A DNA stretch of 64,000 nt. Origin: Actinoplanes sp. M2I2. GTDB lineage: Bacteria > Actinomycetota > Actinomycetes > Mycobacteriales > Micromonosporaceae. Made by a program: the position numbers and the translations under genes. Under the pieces are notes generated by a model. The model searched no databases. It was not told where the DNA came from and saw only the letters and a program-made list of their open reading frames with translations. Shown one piece after another: positions 33,571-42,781 of the stretch (within the stretch, counting starts at the first letter, position 1; each line of letters begins with the position of its first letter). Location of the stretch: contig NZ_JALPVJ010000013.1 of assembly GCF_023544445.1 (NCBI RefSeq), positions 124,001 through 188,000 on the forward strand. The letters run 5' to 3'.

Positions 33571-34125
33571 ATGAAACGAACGACAACGACCCTGCTGGTG
33601 CTGTTCACGATGGGGATCGTGGTCTCGGCGAGCCCGGCCGGCGCCCAGGCGGGCACGACGACCGGCCGAGGGGAGTCCGTATCGGAAGGCTCCCTGCGGT
33701 CTCTGGCCTCGTCTTTCCGGATCAGGAACAACTGGTCCAAGCTGTACCTGCAGAATTCCGGCAGCATCAGCAACGGCGTCGACGTCTCGCAGCATCCGCG
33801 CAACACCAACGGCTACCAGGAATTCCAAGAGGTCGTGGACGGCCAGTACCGCACCTTCATGCACGTCAGGTCGGGCTTGAACCTGGGTATCAACCGCGGC
33901 AACACACTGCCCGGCGCGAAGGCCATCCTGGCCAACGGCAGCGGCGCCTTCAACCAGGACTGGCTCGTCGTCCCCAGGTCGGGCTCCATCGTCGAGCTGA
34001 GAAACCGTGGCAGCGGACTCTGCTTGGGAATCTATGACGCGAGCACCGCGGCCGGCGCGGTCGCCGGTCAGTTCGCCTGCACCGGAGGGTTGAACCAGGG
34101 CTGGCAGAAGATCTACGTGGTGTGA
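33571..34125 (+). CDS. Secreted ricin-type beta-trefoil (lectin-like) protein
   Basis: 184 residues from ATG 33571; a GTG at 33562, closer to GGGGGAAAGG, would add three residues. The signal peptide is MKRTTTTLLVLFTMGIVVSA with likely cleavage after AGA. The mature part is a single beta-trefoil domain with QxW-type repeats (NQDWLVV, NQGWQKIYVV) and LCLGIYDAST. Such stand-alone domains bind carbohydrate or act as cell-surface adhesins. There is no catalytic module. Confidence 0.8.
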   Translation: MKRTTTTLLVLFTMGIVVSASPAGAQAGTTTGRGESVSEGSLRSLASSFRIRNNWSKLYLQNSGSISNGVDVSQHPRNTNGYQEFQEVVDGQYRTFMHVRSGLNLGINRGNTLPGAKAILANGSGAFNQDWLVVPRSGSIVELRNRGSGLCLGIYDASTAAGAVAGQFACTGGLNQGWQKIYVV

Positions 34126-34426
34126 GCCGTCGCGGGATCCCCATGAGCCCACCGACGCGCTAAGGTGTTGTCGTGCCCCGGATGGGCCGACACGATGGAG
34201 GCAGCACCTACAGCAGCCGTTGAGCCACGGCGCGCTCCTCGCGTCGCTTGCCGGTCGAGCCTATCCAGTTCTCACGTCACCTCACGTCACCCGCCGTCGA
34301 TGGCTCGACGCTGGTGAATCGTGCGGTGTGCCGTTGAGGCGTGCGCTACGCCGGCTCCTCGCTCATCCGTTTTTCCGGCTGTCCGTTGCTGCTTCCGTCG
34401 TCATCACCGACGATGCGAAGGACCCT
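34126..34426. other. Intergenic stretch without a recognised gene
   Basis: A 301-base gap upstream of an esterase gene. It contains a perfect 10-base tandem duplication, CTCACGTCAC at 34271 and 34281. The open frame through it lacks G/C third-position bias. No promoter or RNA was identified with confidence. Confidence 0.5.
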
Positions 34427-35269
34427 ATGAACACCGACCAGATCAGTGCCACCGCTGCGCGTCAGGATGCGGTGGGGGACGACCCTGCCGGCGTACGGCG
34501 TGACCACCCCGTCGGCGAGCCCGACATCACCTCCTACCCGGCCGACACGCGTTTTCCCGGCCCGCGACCGGCCGTGCTGGTGTTGCCGGGTGGGGGATAC
34601 CGATTCCACACCGAGCACGAGGGCGAAGGCTATGCCCGGTGGCTGAGCGGTGCCGGGCTGCACGCGTTCGTCCTGCGGTACCCGCTGATGACCGACCACC
34701 GTTTCCCCGCGCCGCTGGAGTCCGGCCGCGCCGCCCTGGAATGGATTCGCGGCGGCGAGCACGGGCTGAACGTCGGCGAGCACGTCGGCGTCATCGGCTC
34801 GAGTGCCGGCGGGCACCTCGCCGGGCTGCTGGCCACCGGTACCGTGCTGTCGACGGAACGGCTGGTCGGGCCGCCGCCGCGGCCGGATTTCGCGATTCTC
34901 GCGTACCCGGCGGCGGATCTGCGCCTCCTGCCGGAAGAGCCGGTGCGATGGATTCTCGACGGACGGATGGAGCTGCGCGAGGAACTGTCACCGGCGTGCG
35001 CCATCGACGCCGACACTTGTCCGACCTTCCTGTGGGCCACCGCCGAGGACCCGCCCGGATTCCCGAACGCCCTGGCGTACGCGAAAGCGCTTTTCGATGC
35101 CGGCATCCCCGTGGAGCTGCACGTCTATCCGCGGGGATGGCACGGCCTCGGCCTGGCCAACGGAGTTGCCTACGGCGAGCACGGTGCCATTCATATTCCC
35201 CACACGGCCCGTTGGGCTCAGGCCTGCGAGGCGTGGCTCGGCGCGGAAGGGTTCCTGCCGGCCGGCTGA
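34427..35269 (+). CDS. Alpha/beta hydrolase, BD-FAE/acetyl-esterase-like
   Basis: 280 residues from ATG 34427 with AAGGA six bases upstream; the open frame extends 69 codons further but without coding bias. VLVLPGGGYRFHTEHEGEGY is the HGGG-equivalent oxyanion stretch near residue 47. VIGSSAGGHLAGLLA near residue 123 is the nucleophile elbow. A C-terminal YPRGWHGLGLAN provides the His. This group includes cytoplasmic carbohydrate acetyl esterases. No neighbour suggests a pathway. Confidence 0.85.
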   Translation: MNTDQISATAARQDAVGDDPAGVRRDHPVGEPDITSYPADTRFPGPRPAVLVLPGGGYRFHTEHEGEGYARWLSGAGLHAFVLRYPLMTDHRFPAPLESGRAALEWIRGGEHGLNVGEHVGVIGSSAGGHLAGLLATGTVLSTERLVGPPPRPDFAILAYPAADLRLLPEEPVRWILDGRMELREELSPACAIDADTCPTFLWATAEDPPGFPNALAYAKALFDAGIPVELHVYPRGWHGLGLANGVAYGEHGAIHIPHTARWAQACEAWLGAEGFLPAG

Positions 35270-35371
35270 CCGCGCCTGCTGCCCGCCGAGGCCTCAGTCC
35301 TGGCTTCGAACGGTCGATAGGACGACGAGCCGCCCTACGCGGTGCGAGTCGGACGGTCCGGAGGATTGCGG

Positions 35372-36574
35372 ATGAGCAGGCTTAGGCCGGCGGACGCCAT
35401 CGTCGTGCCGGAGGTCGACGACCGGCCCCTCGACGTGGCGACGATCGTGCAGCACCGACTGGTGACGCCGGTGTTCCAGCCGATCGTCGATCTGGCCACC
35501 GGGGCGGTTGTGGCGGTCGAGGCGCTCGCCCGCGGGCCGGCCGGCTCCGCCCTCGAACGGCCCGATCAGCTCTTCGCCGCAGCGTCGCGGGACGGGCTGC
35601 TCGGGTCGTTGGATCTGCTCTGCGTCGAGCGCGCCATCGAGTGTGCTCTGGAGGCGGTGATCGCGCCGCCCATGCTGTTCGTCAACGCCGAGCCGGCCGC
35701 GCTGAACCGGCCGATCTCCGCGCGGCTGCTCGAGCTGCTGCTGAGCGATCTGCCGTTCCGGATCGTCACCGAGTACACCGAGCGGGCGCTGTCCAGCTTT
35801 CCCGCCGCTCTGCTGCGTATCGCCGGTCAGTCTCATCGGATCGGTAACGGGATCGCGCTGGACGACGTCGGAGCCGATCCGATGTCGCTGGCCTTCCTGC
35901 CGTTCATCGAGCCCGACGTGATCAAGCTCGACATGCACCTGGTGCGTCACCCCTCCGCGCCGTCCACCGCCCAGGTGTGCGCGGTGGTCGCCGCCACCGC
36001 GCGGTGCACCGGTGCGGTGGTGCTCGCCGAGGGCATCGAGACGAGCGCGGACGTCGAGGTCGCCCGGACACTCGGCGCGACGTGGGGACAGGGATGGCAT
36101 TTCGGCCGGCCGGTCGAGGCGGCCGATCTCCGGTTGCCGGCCGGTGGTCCGGTGCCGGCGATACGCGAGGCCCGCCCGGGACTGCACCAGCCGGTCGGGA
36201 GCCCCTTCGACGTGGCCGTCGCCGGTGCGGCCGGCCCGGCGCCGGACACGGCGATCGTGCCCGCCCTGGAGCGGATGAGCGCCGCGGTCACCGGCGAGCA
36301 GCATGCCGTCGTGCTGGGTTCGTACTGCGACCCCGGCGAGGTGGCCCAGTGGCTTCCGTACATCGAGCGGGTCACCCGCCAGGCGATTTACACGAGCGTG
36401 CTGCGGCCGGACGCGTCGCCCGAGCCGTTTCCCGGTGAGAGCAGCCTGGTCGTCATGGCACCGGGCCATGCCGCCGCTCTGTGCCGGCGTCCGAGGACCG
36501 GCCTGGTCGTCACCGAGTCCCGGAACACGGTCGCCGCCATCGGACGCGTGCTGCTCCAGCGGCTGGCACCCTAG
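35372..36574 (+). CDS. EAL-domain protein, probable c-di-GMP phosphodiesterase with sensory C-terminus
   Basis: 400 residues from ATG 35372. The EAL domain occupies about residues 20-255, and the active-site residues are all present: EAL in VAVEALARGP, Asn in LFVNAEPA, Glu in RIVTEYTERAL, the Asp pair in GIALDDVGAD, Lys in VIKLDMHLV and Glu in LAEGIETSAD. It should therefore hydrolyse c-di-GMP. The last 120 residues (FDVAVAGAAGPAPDTAIVPA onward) look like a DICT-type sensory domain rather than a GGDEF. It is free-standing and has no membrane segment. Confidence 0.87.
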   Translation: MSRLRPADAIVVPEVDDRPLDVATIVQHRLVTPVFQPIVDLATGAVVAVEALARGPAGSALERPDQLFAAASRDGLLGSLDLLCVERAIECALEAVIAPPMLFVNAEPAALNRPISARLLELLLSDLPFRIVTEYTERALSSFPAALLRIAGQSHRIGNGIALDDVGADPMSLAFLPFIEPDVIKLDMHLVRHPSAPSTAQVCAVVAATARCTGAVVLAEGIETSADVEVARTLGATWGQGWHFGRPVEAADLRLPAGGPVPAIREARPGLHQPVGSPFDVAVAGAAGPAPDTAIVPALERMSAAVTGEQHAVVLGSYCDPGEVAQWLPYIERVTRQAIYTSVLRPDASPEPFPGESSLVVMAPGHAAALCRRPRTGLVVTESRNTVAAIGRVLLQRLAP

Positions 36575-36580
36575 GCCGCG

Positions 36581-37414
36581 TCACATGGCCGGCGCGGGGA
36601 CCAGCCGGGTGCCGGCGCGACGGCCGGCCCGATCGCCGGCCGGGAGCAGATGGCGTAGCTCGGTGGCGCGTACGGCGGCTTGCGCGGCCGTGCCCCGCAG
36701 GACGCGGGCAGCGTGCTCGGCCGAGCCCGCGTCGCGCCAGGCCGCCTGCTCGGCCTGGGCGGACAGTTCGTAGCGCCGGCGCCGGTAGGCCGCGGTGGCC
36801 CGGTCGACGACCAGTTGCTGCTCGACCGCGTGCAGCCGGGCGTCCCAGCCCTGGCGGCCGGCGAGGGCGTCGGCCATCGCGGCGGCGGGCAGGTCGCCGC
36901 GTTCGACCGCGGCCGCCACCGTCCGGTGCAGGAAACGCTCCCGGGCCGCGTACTCCTCGCACGTCGGCGCGGACCACGGGCTACGGAACGCGGCTGCGGC
37001 CAGGCTGTGGCGCACCCGCGCGTCGGCGTCGATCCACGCCTGCCAGTCCTCGGTCTGCTGCTGGTCGGCCTGCTCCCACCGCCGGCGCCACTGGTCGGCG
37101 GCGGCGGTCGCCCGGTCGGCGGCGACCTGAACCTCCGTCGCGAACCGCACGGCGTCGATCGCCTCCTGCGAGGTGGGGCGGGCCGGCCCGCGCCGCAGGG
37201 TGCTGAACCGCGCGGCCCCGGCGGCCTCGTCCGAGGAAGCGCGCGGCGTGGTGCGGCGCAGGGCGGCGAACAGCTCCCGGAGGGCGCGCCCGGGCTCTCG
37301 CAGGATCTCGGGGCTGCCCAGCAGCAACACCGCCGGCACGGTCAGGGCCAGCAACGTCCCCCAGATGATCAGGGGGGTGGGCTCGGTCAGCAGCATTCTC
37401 GCAACCACGTTCAT
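36581..37414 (-). CDS. Hypothetical single-pass membrane protein with coiled coil
   Basis: 277 residues. One N-terminal transmembrane helix (LIIWGTLLALTVPAVLLLG, about 15-33) is followed by a long Ala/Arg/Gln-rich helical region with many Trp residues (ADQWRRRWEQADQQQTEDWQ near residue 105), probably coiled coil, and a basic Arg-rich tail. I recognise no family. It ends six bases after the convergent EAL gene. Confidence 0.6.
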   Translation of the reverse strand: MNVVARMLLTEPTPLIIWGTLLALTVPAVLLLGSPEILREPGRALRELFAALRRTTPRASSDEAAGAARFSTLRRGPARPTSQEAIDAVRFATEVQVAADRATAAADQWRRRWEQADQQQTEDWQAWIDADARVRHSLAAAAFRSPWSAPTCEEYAARERFLHRTVAAAVERGDLPAAAMADALAGRQGWDARLHAVEQQLVVDRATAAYRRRRYELSAQAEQAAWRDAGSAEHAARVLRGTAAQAAVRATELRHLLPAGDRAGRRAGTRLVPAPAM

Positions 37415-37500
37415 GACAGCAATCCATCCGCGTCGTCGATCGCCGTCGCAGAGGTGCGCCCGGCGTGCTGAGACCTCCGCGTCGTCTGGTGCGCGGACGG

Positions 37501-37812
37501 TCAGGCGACGGCCGGGGGCGGGGCGCGGGAACTGCGGACAACCGCGAGGAACTGGTCGGACAGGGCAACGGAGCGGTCGGCGGCGCCGGGCTCGGCAGGT
37601 GCGGGAGAGGCGGTCGGACGATCCGGCTCGACGTCGGCTGGCGCGGTAGCGGACGACGCTACGGCGTGCTGCGCGGCAGTGGCCGCGCAGCTGCGGACGG
37701 ATCCGGCGACACCGGGAACGGCCAGGCCCTGAGTCGCGCCGAACAGCGCCAGGACCATGACCAGGAGAACAGGCAACGCCCGCAGCACACTGCGCCGGGT
37801 ACCGATTGCCAT
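37501..37812 (-). CDS. Small hypothetical protein with signal peptide or membrane anchor
   Basis: 103 residues: an N-terminal hydrophobic segment (VLRALPVLLVMVLALFGATQ) after a basic start, then an Ala/Pro/Ser-rich stretch without recognisable domain. The ribosome site is weak. Third positions are G/C-rich but so are the alternatives, so it could be spurious. It lies 87 bases upstream of the other hypothetical gene on the same strand. Confidence 0.4.
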   Translation of the reverse strand: MAIGTRRSVLRALPVLLVMVLALFGATQGLAVPGVAGSVRSCAATAAQHAVASSATAPADVEPDRPTASPAPAEPGAADRSVALSDQFLAVVRSSRAPPPAVA

Positions 37813-37935
37813 GCCCGAAATGTACCAGTCAGTCGATCATTGACCGAGTCGCCACACCGTCGCCGTTGCGCGCTGGAGCAGCAGATCCGGCACTCTTGGG
37901 TACAGCGGGCCGCACCCAAGAGTGCCGTTCGTCGG

Positions 37936-39756
37936 CTATTGGAACGAGGCGTCGTCGATGACGAGGTTGTCGGTTCCCGCGGCGGTCTCGACGTAGAGGA
38001 GCGCCCGGGACAGCGTCCCGCTCCACGAGGGGGTGGCGGTGCCGGAGAGCAGCGTCCAGCCGTTCGCGTTCACCGTCGTGGCCGGGGTGAGCTGGAGGTA
38101 GCTGGTGGTGCCACCGGCGGTCAGGGCCAGGGTGGCCTTGGCGGCTGGGGTGCCGCCCTGGGTGCGCACCCACACGCTGGTGGTGTAGCTCCGGCCATTG
38201 GTGAGCCGGGTGGTCACGTCCTGGGCCGGGCCGTTCCACGATCCGGTACGACCGGCGATCGTGAGGGCCCGGGTGCCGCTGCGCACGGTGGCGGTGCCCG
38301 CGGTGAGCGTGCCGCTGCCGTTCACCTGCCAGCCGGTGGCGCCGTCCTCCATCCCCGCGTTGGTGAGCAGATTCCCGCCGGTGCCGGTTCCGCCGAACTG
38401 CCACCAGTTCACGTTGAGCAGGAAGCCGCCGCCGCCGGTGAACCTCAGATACAGGTCCTGGGTGCCGGACAGGCCGGTCATCGTGCAGGAGACCGAGGTC
38501 CAGGCCTGCCAGCCGCCGGTGCCCGGCACGGTGCAGGTCCCGGCCAGGGCGCCGGTGGGGCTGCCGGTGCGTACCTCGATGCGCCCGCCGCTGGTGGCCG
38601 AGGCGACCCGGGCGGTGAACGAGGTCGCGCCACCGCCGAAGGCGACGCCCTTCACCTTGACGTAGTCGCCGTTCTCGATGTTGGCCACGTTCAGACCGCC
38701 CTCGGACGACGGCTCGGTCTCGACTCCGGAACTCCAGGCGATGGTCTCGGCTTCCTGCCGGGCGTACGGGTTGAGCGTGCCGTTCTGCGGGGCGCCGGCA
38801 GTGGTCATCGTCATTGTCGGGATGGTGCCGTCGGCGTTGTAGGTGAACTTCTCCACGGCCACCGAGCGGGTGTAGCCGCTGCCTCCGGGCAGCGCGCCGT
38901 TGTGGTAGAAGAAGTACGACCCGCCGTTGAAGTCGATGATTCCGGCGTGGTTGGTGAAGCTGCTGCCCTGGGTGGGCATGACGGTGCCGCGGTAGGTCCA
39001 GGGGCCGGTCGGGCCCGGCGCCGTGGAGTAGCCGATGAACTCGGAGCAGCATTTCGCGGCGAAGACGTTGTAGTACAAGCCGTTCCGCTTGTAGACCCAG
39101 GGCCCTTCCTCGTACAGCGTCGGACGGCTCGTGTTGCCGGTGCGCGTGCCGAAACCCGCGGTGGTGAGCGGGATCTGCGTCACGCCGCCGCTGTAGCTGA
39201 TCATGTCGCTGTTCAGCCGGACGTACCACAGGTTGGGGTTGCCCCAGTAGAGATAGGCCTGGCCGTCGTCGTCGATGAAGACGGTCGGGTCGATCTCGCC
39301 GTTCTCGGCCAGGGGGCGCCCGATGGCGTCGGTGAAGGGGCCGGTCGGGCTGGTCGAGACGCCCACGCCGATCGCCATCCGCCCGGTCGTCCGGTTCTTG
39401 ACCGGTACGTACCAGTAGAACTTGCCGTTGCGGTTGACGACCTGGCCGGCCCAGGCGTCCGCGCTGGCCCAGCTGAACGTGGCGACACTCATCGGGGAAC
39501 CGTGGTCGGTCCAGTTCACCAGGTCGGCCGAGGAGTACACCCGCCATTCCTTCATCGTGAAGTACGTCGAATTGTCCTCGTCGTGGCCGGTGTACAGATA
39601 CACCCGGCCGTTGTGGACCAGCGGCGCCGGGTCGGCGGTGTAGATCGTCTGCACGATCGGGTTGTCGGCCCGGGCCGGTTGGGCGAAGGCTGTCAGTGTG
39701 ATCGCGCACAGCATCGCGGCGACCGCGGCGAGGGTTTGCCGGAGCCGGGCGGTCAT
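37936..39756 (-). CDS. Secreted GH43 glycosidase with CBM6 and CBM4_9-like modules
   Basis: 606 residues from ATG 39756, overlapping the stop of the alpha-galactosidase gene. A signal peptide covers about 1-30 (ending AQPARAD). The GH43 five-bladed propeller follows, with catalytic base Asp in YTADPAPLVHNG near residue 42, a second Asp in EIDPTVFIDDDG and the acid Glu in LYEEGPWVYKRNG. Then come a CBM6 (ARQEAETIAWSSGVETEPSS onward) and a C-terminal CBM4_9-like domain ending DDASFQ. GH43 enzymes remove arabinose or xylose from plant polysaccharides. It is the third gene of the secreted SGNH-GH27-GH43 operon. Confidence 0.9.
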   Translation of the reverse strand: MTARLRQTLAAVAAMLCAITLTAFAQPARADNPIVQTIYTADPAPLVHNGRVYLYTGHDEDNSTYFTMKEWRVYSSADLVNWTDHGSPMSVATFSWASADAWAGQVVNRNGKFYWYVPVKNRTTGRMAIGVGVSTSPTGPFTDAIGRPLAENGEIDPTVFIDDDGQAYLYWGNPNLWYVRLNSDMISYSGGVTQIPLTTAGFGTRTGNTSRPTLYEEGPWVYKRNGLYYNVFAAKCCSEFIGYSTAPGPTGPWTYRGTVMPTQGSSFTNHAGIIDFNGGSYFFYHNGALPGGSGYTRSVAVEKFTYNADGTIPTMTMTTAGAPQNGTLNPYARQEAETIAWSSGVETEPSSEGGLNVANIENGDYVKVKGVAFGGGATSFTARVASATSGGRIEVRTGSPTGALAGTCTVPGTGGWQAWTSVSCTMTGLSGTQDLYLRFTGGGGFLLNVNWWQFGGTGTGGNLLTNAGMEDGATGWQVNGSGTLTAGTATVRSGTRALTIAGRTGSWNGPAQDVTTRLTNGRSYTTSVWVRTQGGTPAAKATLALTAGGTTSYLQLTPATTVNANGWTLLSGTATPSWSGTLSRALLYVETAAGTDNLVIDDASFQ

Positions 39757-41387
39757 CGACGGGTCCACTGCTGGTTGGCCGCGCCGGTGCAGGTCCACAG
39801 CAGAGTCAGGGTGCCGTTGGCGGTCTGGTTGTTGTTGACGTCGAGGCACAGGCCGGTCTGGTTGTTGCGGAGAGTGCCGTTGGACTGCAGGGTCCACTGC
39901 TGGTTGCTGCCGCCGTTGCAGTCCCACAGCTGCACCTTCGTCCCGGCCGTGGCGCCGGTCGGCGAGTCGAGGCACTTGCCCAGCGCCTGCAGGGTCTGGC
40001 CGGAGGTGGCCCATCTCTGGTTGGCGGCGTTGTTGCAGTCCCAGATGACCGGCTGGGTGCCGTTGGTGGTGTTGCTGTTGGGCACGTCCAGGCAGCGTCC
40101 GGACGAGGTGCTGACCAGGGCGGCCGAGGCCGGCGTCTGCGGGTCGCCGGTGGTGCCGCCGCTGACCCGATAGACGACCGTGCCATGGGCCGGCACGCTC
40201 GCGCTGATCGCCCCGCCGGTCGTGGTCGTGCCGCCGGTCCAGGCATCGACCAGCGAGTACGACGACGCGCCGGTCTTGCCGATCGCCGCGGCCGTGGTCG
40301 AGATCGTACGGGTCGCGTTGCTCTGGTTGAACAAAGCCACCGCGACGTCACCGTTGGCCAGGCGCTTGGCCAGCACCCGCTGGTTGGCGTCCCCCGCGAT
40401 CTGGGCTCCCTGCCGGCCGAGCGTGTCCTGGTTGATGGCGATGAGCCGGGGATTCTTCAGAATGGTCTGGGTGGCCGCGGACATGTTGCGCAGGTCGTTT
40501 CCGGCGATCAGCGGAGCGGCCATGACTGCCCACATGGCGAAGTGTGACCGCTGCTCGGTGTCGGTCAGCGTGCCCCGGCCGACCTCCATCATGTCCGGGT
40601 CGGTGAAACCACCCGGCTTCGCGTACCCGGCCAGCGGCACGTTGACGTCGATGATGTTCTGTACGCCCATCGGGTAACCGTTGACCTGGTCGGTCTTCCA
40701 GACCAGCTGGATGTCCTCGGTGGTGCGCCAGATGTTGGCCACATCGCCCCAGTCACGCTGGGGACCGGTCTTCGAGTGGATGCTGTTCGAGTTGATGCTG
40801 TAGAGGATCGGCCGGCCGGTGGCGGCCAGGGCGTCGCGCATCTTGGCGAACGTGGCGACCTGCTCGTTGATGGTGCCGGCGGGGGAGCACCAGTCGTACT
40901 TGAGGTAGTCGACGCCCCAGGCCGCGAACTGCCGGGCGTCCTGGGTCTCGTGGCCCTGGCTGCCGGTCGCACCCGGGTAAGTGCCGAAATACTGCGCGCA
41001 GGTCTTGTCCAGCGGGGCCTGGTAGATGCCGAACTTGAGGCCCTTGCTGTGGATGTAGTCGCCGAGCGCCCGCATCCCGCTGGGGAAGCGGGTGGGGTCG
41101 GCCTGCAGGTTGCCGCTCGAGTCACGGTTCGGGTTCATCCAGCAGTCGTCGACCACCACGTACTGATAACCGGCGTCACGCATGCCGGTGCTGACGATGC
41201 TGTCGGCCATTCCCCGGATCAGCGACTCGTTGATGTCGCAGAAGAACGTGTTCCAGCTGTTCCACCCCATCGGTGGGGTGCGGCCCACCCCGTTGTCCAG
41301 GGCCTGCGCCGGCGTGGCGGTGGCGGCGAACGCGGTGCCCGACAGCAGCAGCAGGCCCGCCGCGAGCATGGTCTTCAGGCGTCTCAT
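39753..41387 (-). CDS. Secreted GH27 alpha-galactosidase with CBM13
   Basis: 544 residues. Signal peptide 1-30 (ending TPAQAL). The GH27 domain starts GVGRTPPMGWNSWNTF; the nucleophile is Asp165 in YLKYDWC and the probable acid/base is Asp225 in RTTEDIQ, with the conserved GGFTDPDMMEVG afterwards. A C-terminal antiparallel domain precedes a ricin-type CBM13 of about 125 residues (SGRCLDVPNSN, three QxW repeats). It hydrolyses terminal alpha-galactosides. It starts three bases after the SGNH gene stop and its own stop overlaps the GH43 ATG, so the three are one operon. Confidence 0.93.
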   Translation of the reverse strand: MRRLKTMLAAGLLLLSGTAFAATATPAQALDNGVGRTPPMGWNSWNTFFCDINESLIRGMADSIVSTGMRDAGYQYVVVDDCWMNPNRDSSGNLQADPTRFPSGMRALGDYIHSKGLKFGIYQAPLDKTCAQYFGTYPGATGSQGHETQDARQFAAWGVDYLKYDWCSPAGTINEQVATFAKMRDALAATGRPILYSINSNSIHSKTGPQRDWGDVANIWRTTEDIQLVWKTDQVNGYPMGVQNIIDVNVPLAGYAKPGGFTDPDMMEVGRGTLTDTEQRSHFAMWAVMAAPLIAGNDLRNMSAATQTILKNPRLIAINQDTLGRQGAQIAGDANQRVLAKRLANGDVAVALFNQSNATRTISTTAAAIGKTGASSYSLVDAWTGGTTTTGGAISASVPAHGTVVYRVSGGTTGDPQTPASAALVSTSSGRCLDVPNSNTTNGTQPVIWDCNNAANQRWATSGQTLQALGKCLDSPTGATAGTKVQLWDCNGGSNQQWTLQSNGTLRNNQTGLCLDVNNNQTANGTLTLLWTCTGAANQQWTRR

Positions 41388-41390
41388 GGC

Positions 41391-42512
41391 TTATCGACCG
41401 GTCCAAACTTGGTTGGCGCCGGCGGTGCAGGTCCACAGCTGGACCAGACTGCCGGCGGCGGTGGCGTTGGCACTGACGTCCAGGCACAGGCCGGACGCGA
41501 CGTTGCTGACGGTTCCGTTCGCGTTGCGGTTCCAGCGCTGGTTGGCCGCCCCGGAGCAGTCCCAGAGCTGCGCCTTGGTGCCGGCGCCGGCGTTGGTCGG
41601 TGAGTCGAGGCACTTGCCCAGGGCCTGCAGGGTCTGGCCGGAGGCGGTCCATCTCTGGTTGGCGGCGCCGGTGCAGTCCCAGATGACCGGCTGGGTGCCG
41701 TTGGCGCTGTTGCTGCCCGGCACGTCCAGGCAACGCCCGGAGCCGGCGCCGACCAGCGCCCCGGCGGCGGGGGTGCCGGGGGTGCCGGTGGTGTCGCCGA
41801 TGACGCCGGGCACCGAGCGCAGCGCGGCGTACCAGGTCGCGGCCATCTTGTCGTAGCCGCCGGCGGTGGGATGGACGCCGTCGATCAGATCCGCGGTCGT
41901 CAGGGCGGCGTGCATGTCGACCAGGTGGACCCGCTTGCCGCTGTTCACCTTGCTCTGCACGATGCCCGGAAGCGCGGCGTTGAAGGTGCGGGCGGACGCC
42001 GCCTGACCGGCCGAGGCGAGCGGGATGATCGTGGCCACGAACACGTCCGCGGCGGGAGCGGTCGCGGTGATGCGGTCGATCAGGGCGGAGAGCCGGCTCG
42101 GCGCGGACGCGACGTTGTAGTTCTGCAGGATGTCATTGGTGCCGATGTGCAGCAGCACCGTGCGGGGGTTGGCGGTGCCGAGCCAGCGGGAGATGTTGGC
42201 GTCGATCTGGTCGATCCGCCATCCCGGGTGACCCTGGTGGTCGTGGTCGCCGAGGGCCGCCGGACCGTTGACCTGCGTGCCGACGAAGTCGACCCGGTAG
42301 CCGGCGCCGGACAGCCGCTGCCAGAGCCCGATGCGATAACCACCGGGAACCTGCGTTCCCTCGGTGATCGAGTCCCCCAGTGGCATCACCCGGACCCCTC
42401 CGTTCGATTCGGCCGCGGCGGCCGCGGCGGCCGCGGTGGGGGCGGCCGCACCGGTCAGCGAGAGTCCCAGGGCGAGGGCGGCGGCCAGAAACCAGCCTTT
42501 TCGCTTGTGCAT
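41391..42512 (-). CDS. Secreted SGNH/GDSL esterase with CBM13
   Basis: 373 residues from ATG 42512 with GGGAGGAGC upstream. A signal peptide ends in an Ala-rich run near residue 34. The SGNH blocks are complete: nucleophile Ser in MPLGDSITEG, Gly and Asn in the LLHIGTNDIL block, and Asp/His in LIDGVHPTAGG. A CBM13 at the C-terminus (SGRCLDVPGSN, three QxW repeats) is very similar to that of the adjacent GH27. It probably removes acetyl groups from the polysaccharide attacked by the GH27/GH43 enzymes. It is the first gene of the operon; a GTTAAC-type motif lies 79 bases upstream. Confidence 0.9.
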   Translation of the reverse strand: MHKRKGWFLAAALALGLSLTGAAAPTAAAAAAAAESNGGVRVMPLGDSITEGTQVPGGYRIGLWQRLSGAGYRVDFVGTQVNGPAALGDHDHQGHPGWRIDQIDANISRWLGTANPRTVLLHIGTNDILQNYNVASAPSRLSALIDRITATAPAADVFVATIIPLASAGQAASARTFNAALPGIVQSKVNSGKRVHLVDMHAALTTADLIDGVHPTAGGYDKMAATWYAALRSVPGVIGDTTGTPGTPAAGALVGAGSGRCLDVPGSNSANGTQPVIWDCTGAANQRWTASGQTLQALGKCLDSPTNAGAGTKAQLWDCSGAANQRWNRNANGTVSNVASGLCLDVSANATAAGSLVQLWTCTAGANQVWTGR

Positions 42513-42590
42513 AGGTGCTCCTCCCGGCGGCCGGCGGTTCGTCGCGGCGCGCCAGCCCATGCCGGCCGCAACGGCCGTCCCGGGCGGTAA

Positions 42591-42602
42591 GTGAACGTTA
42601 AC
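42591..42602. promoter_or_regulatory. GTTAAC-type operator, copy 1
   Basis: GTGAACGTTAAC upstream of the SGNH-GH27-GH43 operon. It differs by one base from GTGAAGGTTAAC at 55897 and resembles GTTAGCGTTAAC at 55706. The shape suits a LacI-family operator. Confidence 0.55.
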
Positions 42603-42781
42603 AGCATGTTGTCGCCAGATTGCCAGAATGTCTTCACGTATTCAAGAGGGCGAATGTCGGTCGCTTCAGGGGTGTCATCGGCGGACGGCCGGAAAGGGTG
42701 CGAAAATGGTGCGGCTGAAAGTGTTACGCCGGTAGGTCTACTGAAGTCGCATGCTGACTGGGACGGACTCGCCTCTGAAGA

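Noticed and set aside
34271..34290. Ten-base tandem repeat CTCACGTCAC as an operator
   Set aside because: Direct, not inverted, and over 130 bases from the nearest start codon; probably chance duplication.
37465..40173. A 902-codon open frame on the plus strand
   Set aside because: It is the shadow of the GH43 and GH27 genes; the residue composition (Gly/Val/Ala/Arg) is what high-GC antisense frames produce.
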